Source: Paenirhizobium selenitireducens ATCC BAA-1503 (GTDB lineage Bacteria > Pseudomonadota > Alphaproteobacteria > Rhizobiales > Rhizobiaceae). Taken from it: a stretch of DNA of 64,000 nucleotides. Below, piece by piece: positions 31,434 through 39,972 of the stretch. Position 1 is the first letter of the stretch, and each line of letters begins with the position of its first letter. Both the position numbers and the translations under genes were made by a program. The stretch lies in the NCBI RefSeq assembly GCF_000518785.1, contig NZ_JAEG01000011.1, positions 102,467-166,466 of the forward strand, given 5' to 3'. A model generated the notes under the pieces. The model was not told where the DNA came from and searched no databases. It was given only the letters and a program-made list of their open reading frames with translations.

Positions 31434-34036
31434 TCGGCGGCGGCGATGGCTTGCGGTTGGGCGGCAGAGGGAATGCGGCAGGACACCGTGGTCCCGCGAC
31501 CCGGCTCGCTGTCGATCGACACCGTGCCGTTGTGCAGGTTGACGAAGCTCTCGACGATGGAAAGGCCAAGGCCAGCGCCGCTGCGCTTGCCGGTCTTGCC
31601 ATTGGTCGAGAAGCGGTTGAACACGGTCGCCAGCATGTCCTTGGACATGCCGCAGCCGTTGTCGTGGACGGTAAAGACGAAATCGGCGTCCTCGCGCCAG
31701 CATTTCAGCTCGATGGACGAGCCTTCCGGCGCGAAGTTCACCGCATTGGTGAGAATCTTGATGAGGATCTGCTTCAGCCTCTGCTGGTCGGCAACGATGT
31801 GGCCAAGATGGGCCGATGCCGCGATCTCGAGCGAGACATTGCCCTCCTGCAGGCGATCGGTCATCTGCATGGAGACGTCGTCGAGCAGATCGTTGAGATC
31901 AATGTCGGCATAGTCGAGCCGCATGATGCCGGCATCGACGGTCGCCAGGTCGAGAATGTCGTTGACGATGGTCAGCAGGACCGAGGACGAGGTGGAGATG
32001 TGGTCGATATACTCCGACTGGCGCTCGTTGAGCGGACCGATCGCCGGCGTCTTCAACAGGTCGGTGAAGCCGATGATGTTGGTCAGCGGCGAGCGCAGTT
32101 CGTAGGACACGTGCTGGACGAAGTCGTTCTTCAGCTCGTCGGCCTTGCGCAGTGCCTCGTTCTTTTCCTTGAGCGCCCGCTCGGCGAGAACGCTGTCGGT
32201 CTTGTTGACGAAGGTCAGCATGGTCTGGGCGTTCGGCAACGGCGTCACGGCATAGTCGAGCACCAGTCGGGAATAGAGTTCCAGCGTGCCCTGGCTCGAT
32301 GGCCGTTCGTCCTCGAAGCTGGTGATCATCTTGGCAAAGGCCTTCCAGCCGTCGGCGCCGTCATAGGACGGTGCGCAGGCGGCTTCGATCGCCTTGATAT
32401 GGGTGCCCTGCTTCGAATCCGCCTCGGTGATGCCCCAGAGCGCGCGGAAGGCCGGGTTCGACAGCTCGATGCGGCCGTCCGGACCGAACACGGCCACACC
32501 TTCGGACAGGTGGTCGATGGTCTCGCCGCGCACGCGGAGCAGCGTATTGTAGCGGCTTTCCAGATCGAACTGCGCCGTGACGTTCTCGAACACCCAGGTC
32601 GCACCACCCTGCGGATGGGCCGAGGCGATGATGCGCAGCGTCTGACCGTTGGGCAAATGCCACAGGTCGGTCTGCGTCTCGAGCGAGCGATAGACCGAAA
32701 GGGTGTTTTCCTTCCACGCCTTCCAGCTCAGCTGTTCCGGCAGCTTGCGCGCCGAACGCAGCCGATCCAGCAGCTCGCCGTGGTCCGGACGTGATTCGAG
32801 GAACAGCGGCTCGAGGTCCCAGAGTTTCTGGAACGGCTGGTTGAAGAATTGCAGGCGACGCTCGCCGTCGAAGATAGCAACGGGCGTCTCCAGGTGCTCA
32901 AGCGTCTCGGCATGGCTCTTCAGCGTCCGGGCCAGTTCCTCGCGCAACGCCTCTTCGCCGCTGACGTCGACGGCCATGCCGCATGAACCGGATGACTCGC
33001 GAACGTCGACAACATCAAAGAAGGTCCGCTTACCGCGCACCGCGGTGGAAACGACATCGTGGAAGGGCGATTCCGGCGTCGCGCTCGCCTTGATCTTTTC
33101 GCGGCTGAGGCTGGTCAGAATCTCCCGGGCCTCGCGGACGGCCTGGTCGGGCGAACCCGCCTCGACAGCCTCGCTATAGGCGTGGTTGACCCAGATCAGC
33201 CGGCCTTCCGTGTCACGCCGCCAGACCGGCTGCTCGATCGCGTCGAGCAGCGATTCGAAGGTCGCGATGGAGTTTCGCAGGCGATTGCGTTCGATCTTCA
33301 GTTCGGCAAGTTCTGCACGCAGATTGTTGAGCGCCACGAATCGGGCAAAGGCGCGACCTCCGGAGAGACGGCCCTGCACCTCGATGACCTCGCCGCGATG
33401 CGTTTCGATGATGACGTCGAAGCTCTCGGCCTTGTAGCGCAGAGCCTCGATCGCTCTTTCGAGGTCGCCGGCCGAGGCGGGTTTCAGCCAGCGGCCGAAG
33501 GCGAGGAACTCGCCGTCCGTCTGCGGCGCCCCGGTTTCGGCCGGCAGCTGGCCGAGAAACTCTGGCTTGCTGTTCTGGCCGTCCCAGATCACGATCCGCC
33601 GGTTCTTGTCGGCGATCAGCGCCTGGTAGCGGGAGATGCGCTGGTTCGCATCGGAGAGGGCCGAACGCATTTCTGCGCCTTCCGCCTCCAACCGACCGCG
33701 CTGGCGGATCAGCCAGCCGGCCGAAAGCATCGCTGCCGAGAGAATCCCGAGCACCAAGGCGTAACCGACCATCTCGACCGAAGTGAAGAGCTTTTCGGCC
33801 GGCGGCACGCTCGTCTGAGACCGGGCGAGGCCGGGCGCGAACAGACCGGTGAGGATCGTTCCGCCCATGCAGGCCTTCCACAGGTGGGGCAGCAGATCGC
33901 GCCTGAAGCGCGAACGCGGCTTTTCGCCTGCGCTTTTGCTTTCGTCGCTAGATTCCATGGCTCGCCGCCGCGAAACCTGGGCATCCATAGCCGCTGCCGT
34001 TTCCCGTTTGAACGGGCCGCATTTTTTTACCGACAT
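31430..34036 (-). CDS. divL: DivL-like PAS-domain pseudo-histidine kinase (tyrosine in the H-box)
   Basis: An 868-residue membrane kinase homologue. It has one membrane segment (VGYALVLGILSAAMLSAGWL), several PAS-like modules between about 230 and 610, a DHp domain reading FVQHVSYELRSPLTNI, and a CA domain with NAVNFAPEGS, DNGCGM and GAGLGLSIVESF. The phospho-acceptor histidine is replaced by tyrosine (about Y645), the hallmark of Caulobacter DivL. There DivL binds phosphorylated DivK and controls CckA, hence CtrA. The start is uncertain: ATG at 34036 or 33958. It is in an operon with tsaE-amgK and murU. Confidence 0.9.
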   Translation of the reverse strand: MSVKKCGPFKRETAAAMDAQVSRRRAMESSDESKSAGEKPRSRFRRDLLPHLWKACMGGTILTGLFAPGLARSQTSVPPAEKLFTSVEMVGYALVLGILSAAMLSAGWLIRQRGRLEAEGAEMRSALSDANQRISRYQALIADKNRRIVIWDGQNSKPEFLGQLPAETGAPQTDGEFLAFGRWLKPASAGDLERAIEALRYKAESFDVIIETHRGEVIEVQGRLSGGRAFARFVALNNLRAELAELKIERNRLRNSIATFESLLDAIEQPVWRRDTEGRLIWVNHAYSEAVEAGSPDQAVREAREILTSLSREKIKASATPESPFHDVVSTAVRGKRTFFDVVDVRESSGSCGMAVDVSGEEALREELARTLKSHAETLEHLETPVAIFDGERRLQFFNQPFQKLWDLEPLFLESRPDHGELLDRLRSARKLPEQLSWKAWKENTLSVYRSLETQTDLWHLPNGQTLRIIASAHPQGGATWVFENVTAQFDLESRYNTLLRVRGETIDHLSEGVAVFGPDGRIELSNPAFRALWGITEADSKQGTHIKAIEAACAPSYDGADGWKAFAKMITSFEDERPSSQGTLELYSRLVLDYAVTPLPNAQTMLTFVNKTDSVLAERALKEKNEALRKADELKNDFVQHVSYELRSPLTNIIGFTDLLKTPAIGPLNERQSEYIDHISTSSSVLLTIVNDILDLATVDAGIMRLDYADIDLNDLLDDVSMQMTDRLQEGNVSLEIAASAHLGHIVADQQRLKQILIKILTNAVNFAPEGSSIELKCWREDADFVFTVHDNGCGMSKDMLATVFNRFSTNGKTGKRSGAGLGLSIVESFVNLHNGTVSIDSEPGRGTTVSCRIPSAAQPQAIAAAE

Positions 34037-34170
34037 CCTCGGTCTGTCTCCGTCCTATGTGCCGCATCGTCGACAAGACATCCCATTTCGCCGACGCACC
34101 TGATGGGTGCGCCACGAATCAAGTTCTAAAACAATACTGCCTAAGGGAATGAGCGGGAAGGGTCGGCCCC

Positions 34171-34206
34171 AAAAAAGAAGTCGCAGCCTTTGTCAAGACT
34201 GCGACT
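34171..34206 (-). terminator. Rho-independent terminator after ahcY
   Basis: On the minus strand AGTCGCAG pairs with CTGCGACT around a 12-base loop and is followed by TTCTTTTTT. It lies 30 bases past the ahcY stop. The rest of the gap, to 34036, should hold the divL promoter. Confidence 0.88.
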
Positions 34207-34235
34207 ACTAGGTTTAGTGGATATCCAGAAGAATA

Positions 34236-35636
34236 TTAATAGCGGTAGTGGTCAGCCTTGAACGGACCCTGCGGCGTGACGCCGATATAGGCGGCCTGTT
34301 CTTCCGACAGCTCGGTCAGCTTCACGCCGAGCTTTTCGAGATGCAGGCGGGCGACCTTTTCGTCGAGGTGCTTCGGCAGGACGTAGACCTCGTTCTTGTA
34401 CTCGCCCGGTTTGGTATAAAGCTCGATCTGGGCCAGAACCTGGTTGGTGAACGAGGCCGACATGACGAAGGACGGATGCCCCGTGGCATTGCCGAGATTG
34501 AGCAGACGGCCTTCCGATAGCAGAATCATGCGGTTGCCCTTGGGGAACTCGATCATGTCGACCTGCGGCTTGACGTTGGTCCATTTCAGGTTGCGCAGTG
34601 CCGAAACCTGAATTTCGTTGTCGAAGTGGCCGATATTGCCGACGATCGCCATGTCCTTCATCTCGCGCATGTGCTCGATGCGGATGACGTCCTTGTTGCC
34701 GGTGGTGGTGATGAAGATGTCGGCCGAGGAGACGACATCCTCGAGCGTCACCACTTCGAAACCGTCCATGGCCGCCTGCAGGGCGCAGATCGGGTCGACT
34801 TCCGTCACCTTGACGCGGGCGCCGGCGCCACGCAGCGAAGCCGACGAACCCTTGCCGACGTCACCGTAACCGCAGACGACGGCGACCTTGCCGGCCATCA
34901 TCACGTCGGTACCGCGACGGATGCCGTCGACCAGCGATTCCTTGCAGCCGTACTTGTTGTCGAACTTCGACTTGGTGACCGAGTCGTTGACGTTGATTGC
35001 CGGGAAGGGGAGAAGGCCCTTCTTGCTCAGTTCGTAGAGGCGATGAACGCCGGTGGTGGTTTCTTCGGTGACGCCCTTGATCGCGTCGCGCTGCTTGGTG
35101 AACCAGCCCGGCGATGCCTTGAGGCGCTTCTTGATCTGGGCAACCAGAATGGTTTCTTCTTCCGACTGCGGGTTGGAGAGAACGTCCTCGCCGGCTTCGG
35201 CGCGGGCGCCGAGCAGGATGTACATGGTGGCATCGCCACCGTCGTCGAGGATCATGTTCGAGACGCCACCGTCGCGCCACTGGAAGATCTGGTCCGTATA
35301 GGTCCAGTAATCCTCAAGGCTTTCGCCCTTGACGGCATAGACCGGAATGCCGGCGGCGGCGATCGCAGCAGCGGCATGGTCCTGGGTCGAGAAGATGTTG
35401 CACGATGCCCAGCGCACTTCCGCACCGAGCGCGACCAGCGTCTCGATCAGGACGGCGGTCTGGATCGTCATGTGAAGCGAACCGGTGATGCGGGCGCCCT
35501 TGAGGGGCTTGCTCTGGCCGAATTCCGCGCGGCAGGACATCAGCCCCGGCATTTCGGTTTCGGCGATCTCGATCTCCTTGCGGCCGAAATCGGCAAGGCC
35601 AATGTCTGCGACGATATAGTCGTTGTGTGCGGTCAT
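34236..35636 (-). CDS. ahcY: Adenosylhomocysteinase (S-adenosyl-L-homocysteine hydrolase)
   Basis: Splits S-adenosylhomocysteine into adenosine and homocysteine, keeping methyltransferases free of product inhibition. NAD-bound enzyme: substrate residues in [26 protein letters not shown] dinucleotide loop, and C-terminal KADHYRY, typical for the family. ATG at 35636 ([14 protein letters not shown]) gives 466 residues; the longer frame to 35774 is not family-like. It has a clear terminator and a strong upstream palindrome (35770-35791), so it is probably a single-gene transcript under dedicated control. Confidence 0.97.
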   Translation of the reverse strand: MTAHNDYIVADIGLADFGRKEIEIAETEMPGLMSCRAEFGQSKPLKGARITGSLHMTIQTAVLIETLVALGAEVRWASCNIFSTQDHAAAAIAAAGIPVYAVKGESLEDYWTYTDQIFQWRDGGVSNMILDDGGDATMYILLGARAEAGEDVLSNPQSEEETILVAQIKKRLKASPGWFTKQRDAIKGVTEETTTGVHRLYELSKKGLLPFPAINVNDSVTKSKFDNKYGCKESLVDGIRRGTDVMMAGKVAVVCGYGDVGKGSSASLRGAGARVKVTEVDPICALQAAMDGFEVVTLEDVVSSADIFITTTGNKDVIRIEHMREMKDMAIVGNIGHFDNEIQVSALRNLKWTNVKPQVDMIEFPKGNRMILLSEGRLLNLGNATGHPSFVMSASFTNQVLAQIELYTKPGEYKNEVYVLPKHLDEKVARLHLEKLGVKLTELSEEQAAYIGVTPQGPFKADHYRY

Positions 35637-35769
35637 GAAGCTCTCCCGGCTCGGATGACGGTGCAGGCCAGGTTCCGCTTCGGGTGCCAGGCAAACACCA
35701 TTCGTGACCCCTCTGCAAAAGACGGGTTTCTGATCCGCATTTATCAGGGATTGTCGCCGATGGCAAGGA

Positions 35770-35791
35770 GACATAAAGAGGTCTTTATGTC
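35770..35791. promoter_or_regulatory. 22-base palindrome upstream of ahcY, candidate SahR-type operator
   Basis: Ten-base arms GACATAAAGA and TCTTTATGTC face each other across GG, 134 bases before the ahcY start. A further CTTTATATG copy overlaps at 35791-35799. ArsR-family SahR repressors that respond to S-adenosylhomocysteine control ahcY in many proteobacteria; the match to their motif is from memory and is inference. Confidence 0.55.
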
Positions 35792-35811
35792 TTTATATGA
35801 TTAAGCGCCGG

Positions 35812-36102
35812 TTATATTTCCTCGCCGAACTTGTCGGCGACCAGCACTTCCAGCGCGTCGAGAACCGCGTCGGCCTGGCTGCCGGTGGCGCTGACCTGGA
35901 TCGAGCAGCCGGGGCTCGCCGCCAGCATCATCAACCCCATGATCGAGGTCCCGCCGACGGTCGTGCCGTCCTTGGTGACGTGGACGATCGCGTCGAAGCC
36001 GCTCACCGTCTGGACGAACTTCGCGGATGCGCGCGCGTGCAGGCCACGTTTGTTGATGATCAGGAGGTCCCGGGAATTCGGCATGGAAGGGCTTTCGATC
36101 AC
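35812..36102 (-). CDS. HPr-like phosphocarrier protein
   Basis: Small phosphotransfer protein of the PTS. The histidine phosphorylated by enzyme I is H22 in NKRGLHARASAKFVQ, and the serine target of HprK is S53 in GGTSIMGLMML. Length is 96 residues from GTG at 36102, which overlaps the EIIA stop by 4 bases; ATG at 36084 would give 90. No sugar permease is nearby, so it belongs to the regulatory PTS of alphaproteobacteria, working with EIIA and HprK next door and with PtsP elsewhere. Confidence 0.93.
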   Translation of the reverse strand: MIESPSMPNSRDLLIINKRGLHARASAKFVQTVSGFDAIVHVTKDGTTVGGTSIMGLMMLAASPGCSIQVSATGSQADAVLDALEVLVADKFGEEI

Positions 36103-36500
36103 TTGCCGCTGAGGACGCGGCTGGCGACATTGATGTACTTGCGACCGGCTTCGGAGGCGTCCACCAGTGCCTTCTCCATATCGTTTTCGCCGCGCACGCC
36201 CGCCAGCTTGATCAGCATTGGCAGGTTGACGCCGGCGATCACTTCGATCCGGCCGGTGTTCATCACGGATATGGCGAGGTTGGACGGGGTGCCGCCGAAC
36301 ATGTCGGTGAGAATGATCACGCCATGGCCGTCATCGGAACGCATCACTGCATCCAGAATATCCTGGCGCCGTTGGTCCATGTCGTCATCCGGACCGATGC
36401 AAACGGTTTCGATGAATTTCTGTGGGCCGACGACATGCTCTACAGCATGCTGAAACTCCTCAGCCAGCTTGCCATGGGTGACAAGCACAAGTCCGATCAT
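36099..36500 (-). CDS. PTS EIIA component, mannose-type fold (regulatory)
   Basis: A 133-residue EIIA-Man domain. The acceptor histidine is H9 in GLVLVTHGKLAEEF; the second conserved segment is ILTDMFGGTPSNLAI. EIIB and EIIC are absent, as in other Rhizobiales where this protein takes phosphate from HPr and serves as a regulator rather than a transporter. ATG at 36500 is preceded by a GAGG-containing leader; a longer open frame to 36566 is unlikely. It overlaps the HPr gene and follows hprK after 128 bases. Confidence 0.93.
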   Translation of the reverse strand: MIGLVLVTHGKLAEEFQHAVEHVVGPQKFIETVCIGPDDDMDQRRQDILDAVMRSDDGHGVIILTDMFGGTPSNLAISVMNTGRIEVIAGVNLPMLIKLAGVRGENDMEKALVDASEAGRKYINVASRVLSGK

Positions 36501-36628
36501 TCTTCTACTACCTCTTGCCTGCGCAGACAGATGGCGGAGATAACGCAACGCAGGTACTTCGTCCATCGGTGGGACGCCATCTTGGCGATGAAAATCCGAA
36601 GTTCAAGCGCAAACTGTAGCGTCTTAGC

Positions 36629-37087
36629 CTAACGAGGGACAGTCCAGGCCGAGATCAGGGCATTTATGAAGGAAAAAGGCAGGCGCACATCCGCCGGCAC
36701 GTAGATGGCCGGCAATCGGACATCATCGAGCAGTGTCGCCTGCGTGCCCTGTGCCGGCAGTCGCTCGGCCGCGGCACGGTGGACCGGCAGGACTGCATAG
36801 TGGAGAATAGCCCGGGGAACGCTCTCGACCCGCGCTATGCCGCCGTGGCGCAGTTCGATCAGCCCTCTGATCGTCTCCGGCCTGGCACCCATCACCTGCG
36901 TGCCGAAACGCGAGATGAAGACCTGGTCGTCCGCCACCAGTGCCGCAAACTGCCCGTGAAGCCGGGCTTCGCTCAGGCAATCGAAGGCGAGCGCCGACTT
37001 TCCCGATCCGGACGGGCCGAGGAAGATGAGGCCGGTGGTGCCGGTGACGATGGCTGTGGCATGGATGTTGACGCCGCGGGCGCTCAA
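36629..37087 (-). CDS. hprK: HPr kinase/phosphorylase, short alphaproteobacterial form
   Basis: Kinase and phosphorylase acting on the regulatory serine of HPr. The Walker A GPSGSGKSALAFD (K30) and the region GLIELRHGGIARVE are present. At 152 residues it contains only the catalytic C-terminal domain; Gram-positive HprK is about 310 residues with an extra N-terminal domain. The start is TTG at 37087, overlapping the chvG stop by 4 bases, so it is coupled to the sensor kinase gene. Confidence 0.92.
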   Translation of the reverse strand: MSARGVNIHATAIVTGTTGLIFLGPSGSGKSALAFDCLSEARLHGQFAALVADDQVFISRFGTQVMGARPETIRGLIELRHGGIARVESVPRAILHYAVLPVHRAAAERLPAQGTQATLLDDVRLPAIYVPADVRLPFSFINALISAWTVPR

Positions 37088-38865
37088 GATGCCGCCTCGA
37101 CAGGCAGGGCGAGGATGAAGCGTGCGCCAAGAATGCGGCCGCTTGCGCTGTCGATCATGTTTTCGGCCTTCAGGGTGCCGCCATGCGCTTCGGCGATCTG
37201 CCGGCTGATGGAAAGGCCAAGGCCAGAATTCTGGCCGAAGCTCTCGCCGTCGGGCCGGTCGGTATAGAAGCGCTCGAAGATCCGATCGATGTCCTCGGCC
37301 TGGATGCCGGGTCCGTTGTCCTCGATCTGGATGAGGCAGCGGCTGCGGGTGCGCGACAGCTTGACGGTGATCTTGCCGCCGACCTCGGGCACGAAGGAAC
37401 GGGCGTTCTCGATCAGGTTGGTGATGATCTGGCCAAGCCGCAGATCGTGGCCGGGAACAATGAAGCGCGCCTTGGCACCCGGCTTCTGGTCGATGATGTA
37501 GTCGAGTTCGACCGGCTTCTTGGTGCTGCGGATCTGTCTCGAGACGTCGACCAGGCTGGAGAGCAGGACTTCGAGATCGACAGGCTTGGCATCGCTGCGC
37601 GCCAGTTCGGCATCGAGGCGCGAGGCGTCGGAAATGTCGCTGATCAGCCGGTCGAGCCGGCGCACATCGTGCTGGATCACGTCCATCAACCGCTGCCGTG
37701 ACTGGTCGTTCTTGGCGAGCGGCAGCGTCTCGACGGCGCTGCGAAGCGAGGTGAGCGGGTTCTTCAGCTCATGACTGACGTCGGCGGCGAAGCTCTCGAT
37801 CGCGTCGATGCGGTCGTAGAGTGCGTTCGTCATCTCGCGCAAGGCTACCGAGAGGTTGCCGATCTCGTCCTGGCGGGCGGAGAAATCCGGAATCTCCTCA
37901 CGCTCCTTGGCGCCGCGCCGGACACGGATGGCGGCAGCGGCGAGTCGCCGCAGCGGATTGGCGATGGTCGAAGACAAGAGCAACGACACGACGATATTGA
38001 CGAGCGCCGCGACGCCGAAGACGCGCAGAATGGCCAGCCGTTCGGCATGGACGATCTTGTCGATGTCGCCGGCCTGGGTGGAGAGCAGGAGCACGCCGAG
38101 CACGGCGCGGAAGCGCTGGACGGGCACGGCGACCGAGACGATCAGTTCGCTCCGGTCGGTGACACGAACCACGGCACCGCGAACCCCGGTCAGCGCATTC
38201 ATGACTTCCGGGTAGATCGATCCATCGCCACCGGGGGCTTCCTTGTAGACCGGCAGGTTCGAAGGCTGCAGGGCCATGTTGAAGATGCGGGCGATCCAGT
38301 CGGTGATGCTCGACGTCTCGTCCTCGACCGGCGGAAGGTCGAAGCGCAGGACCTGGCCGCGCGAGTAGAGATGGCGCGAATCGAGCAGTAGGTTGGCGTC
38401 GGCGTCGAACAGGCGGGCACGCGTGCGGGTCGGCGAGATCAGCCGGCGCAGCACGGGTGCGACCCGTTCCGGATTGATGGGGAATTCAAGGTCCTCGTCG
38501 TTCGGAACAGGGGTGATGCTCTGCCCGGCCTGCAGTTCGAGGAGCTTCTGCGGATCGATGGTGATCGAGTTCGTGTCGACCGATGCCGAGGCGGAAATCG
38601 CGCCGGCGATGATCTCGCCCTGCGTCAGCAGGCTTTCGACGCGCGCGTCGATCAGGCCCTCGCGGAACTGGTTGAGATACATGATGCCGCCGACGAGAAC
38701 GATCAGTGCGGCGAGGTTGAAGAAGACGATGCGTCGGGTCAGGCTGGAGAACAGCGCATGGCCGAAAATCCGGCGCACGAGCGTGAAGGGATGAACCGGG
38801 AAACGGCGCTGTTCGGTCAGGCTGTCCAGTTCGTCGTTGGTCCCTTCGGAAACGCGTTTGACCAA
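37084..38865 (-). CDS. chvG: Sensor histidine kinase ChvG (ExoS)
   Basis: Membrane sensor of the ChvG/ChvI system, which responds to acid and envelope stress in rhizobia and agrobacteria and is held off in Sinorhizobium by periplasmic ExoR. Membrane segments lie near residues 46-67 and 280-300, enclosing a periplasmic domain, followed by HAMP, DHp with DVSHELKNPLTSLRS (H365) and CA with NLIENARSF, DNGPGI and SGLGLSI. Length is 593 residues from a TTG at 38865 preceded by AGGG; the exact start is uncertain. It is 46 bases after chvI. Confidence 0.95.
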   Translation of the reverse strand: MVKRVSEGTNDELDSLTEQRRFPVHPFTLVRRIFGHALFSSLTRRIVFFNLAALIVLVGGIMYLNQFREGLIDARVESLLTQGEIIAGAISASASVDTNSITIDPQKLLELQAGQSITPVPNDEDLEFPINPERVAPVLRRLISPTRTRARLFDADANLLLDSRHLYSRGQVLRFDLPPVEDETSSITDWIARIFNMALQPSNLPVYKEAPGGDGSIYPEVMNALTGVRGAVVRVTDRSELIVSVAVPVQRFRAVLGVLLLSTQAGDIDKIVHAERLAILRVFGVAALVNIVVSLLLSSTIANPLRRLAAAAIRVRRGAKEREEIPDFSARQDEIGNLSVALREMTNALYDRIDAIESFAADVSHELKNPLTSLRSAVETLPLAKNDQSRQRLMDVIQHDVRRLDRLISDISDASRLDAELARSDAKPVDLEVLLSSLVDVSRQIRSTKKPVELDYIIDQKPGAKARFIVPGHDLRLGQIITNLIENARSFVPEVGGKITVKLSRTRSRCLIQIEDNGPGIQAEDIDRIFERFYTDRPDGESFGQNSGLGLSISRQIAEAHGGTLKAENMIDSASGRILGARFILALPVEAAS

Positions 38866-38911
38866 TCTCTACCCTTTTGCCCGACCGGCCTGTTCTCGAT
38901 GGCTTCGGCGC

Positions 38912-39634
38912 TTACGCCGCTTCGCGGAAGCGGTAGCCCACTCCGTAGAGCGTTTCAATCATGTCGAAGTCGGTATCGACCATCTTGAACTTCTTGCGCA
39001 GGCGTTTGATGTGGCTGTCGATGGTGCGGTCGTCGACATAGACCTGCTCGTCATAGGCCGCATCCATCAGGGCGTCGCGGCTTTTTACCACGCCGGGACG
39101 CTGAGCCAGCGATTGCAGGATGAGGAATTCGGTCACTGTCAGCGTCACCGGATCGCCCTTCCAGGTGCAGGTGTGGCGTTCCTGGTCCATGACCAGCTGA
39201 CCGCGCTCCAGCGTGCGAGCCTGCTGTTCGGCGCCGGTTTTGGCCGTGCCGCCGGCCGCAAGATTTTCCCGGCTCGCTGCGCGCCGCAGGATGGCCTTCA
39301 CCCGCTCGACCAGCAGGCGCTGCGAAAACGGCTTGGTGATGAAGTCGTCGGCGCCCATCTTCAGCCCGAACAGTTCGTCGATCTCCTCGTCCTTCGAGGT
39401 CAGGAAGATCACCGGCAGGTCGGACTTCTGTCTGAGCCGCCGCAAAAGCTCCATGCCGTCCATGCGCGGCATCTTGATGTCGAAGATGGCAAGATGCGGC
39501 GGACGCGCCAGCAAACCGTCGAGCGCCGAAGCGCCGTCGGTATAGGTCTCGACCTTGTATCCCTCGGCCTCAAGCGCGATCGATACGGAAGTGAGAATAT
39601 TGCGGTCGTCGTCAACGAGCGCGATCGTCTGCAT
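38912..39634 (-). CDS. chvI: Response regulator ChvI
   Basis: OmpR-type transcription factor. Receiver domain with phospho-acceptor D52 in [13 protein letters not shown] and lysine in TKPFSQR; winged-helix DNA-binding domain with [18 protein letters not shown] and [10 protein letters not shown] at the end. [12 protein letters not shown] at 39634 gives 240 residues, as in known ChvI, and has GGAG 9 bases upstream. ATG at 39655 is in frame with its own AGGAG, so a 247-residue form is possible. It regulates exopolysaccharide, motility, acid and virulence genes in relatives. Confidence 0.95.
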   Translation of the reverse strand: MQTIALVDDDRNILTSVSIALEAEGYKVETYTDGASALDGLLARPPHLAIFDIKMPRMDGMELLRRLRQKSDLPVIFLTSKDEEIDELFGLKMGADDFITKPFSQRLLVERVKAILRRAASRENLAAGGTAKTGAEQQARTLERGQLVMDQERHTCTWKGDPVTLTVTEFLILQSLAQRPGVVKSRDALMDAAYDEQVYVDDRTIDSHIKRLRKKFKMVDTDFDMIETLYGVGYRFREAA

Positions 39635-39972
39635 ATTGTTGGTCTCCGTCATCATGAAGCGCGGCTCCTGGTATTGTCCCAGCCCAGGGTGTGGCAACGT
39701 TGGCTGCGCTTATTGGGGATAAAGGTGGAACAAATTGTGGCAAAGATAAAGGGGTGCGGCCGAAGCCGCCCGGCAAAAGGGGTGCAATTGGTCTGCACGG
39801 CAACCAAAAGACGCCGATGCAAACCGATTTAAAAAACTATATTCGGATTTAAATCGATTAAATATTTGAAATTATTGATTGATTTTGGTTTTGCTTATTG
39901 CGTTTTGAAAACTCGGACACTAGGTTCGCGAAAATTCAACGTCACCGTTTCTAATATAGAGGATGCGCGCTC
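39635..39972. promoter_or_regulatory. Divergent chvI/pckA control region with repeated GATTTAA half-sites
   Basis: This gap of about 338 bases is gene-free. Its pckA side is very AT-rich (39820-39930). TTAAATCGATTAAA at 39849-39862 is a CG-centred near-palindrome with one mismatch, and a further CGATTTAA half-site is at 39825-39832. CG-centred palindromes are typical of LacI/GalR repressors; a LacI-type regulator, PckR, controls pckA in Sinorhizobium. The site assignment is inference. Both promoters must lie here. Confidence 0.45.

Noticed and set aside
35637..35769. Riboswitch upstream of ahcY
   Set aside because: I see no SAH or SAM riboswitch core; the DNA palindrome explains regulation more simply.
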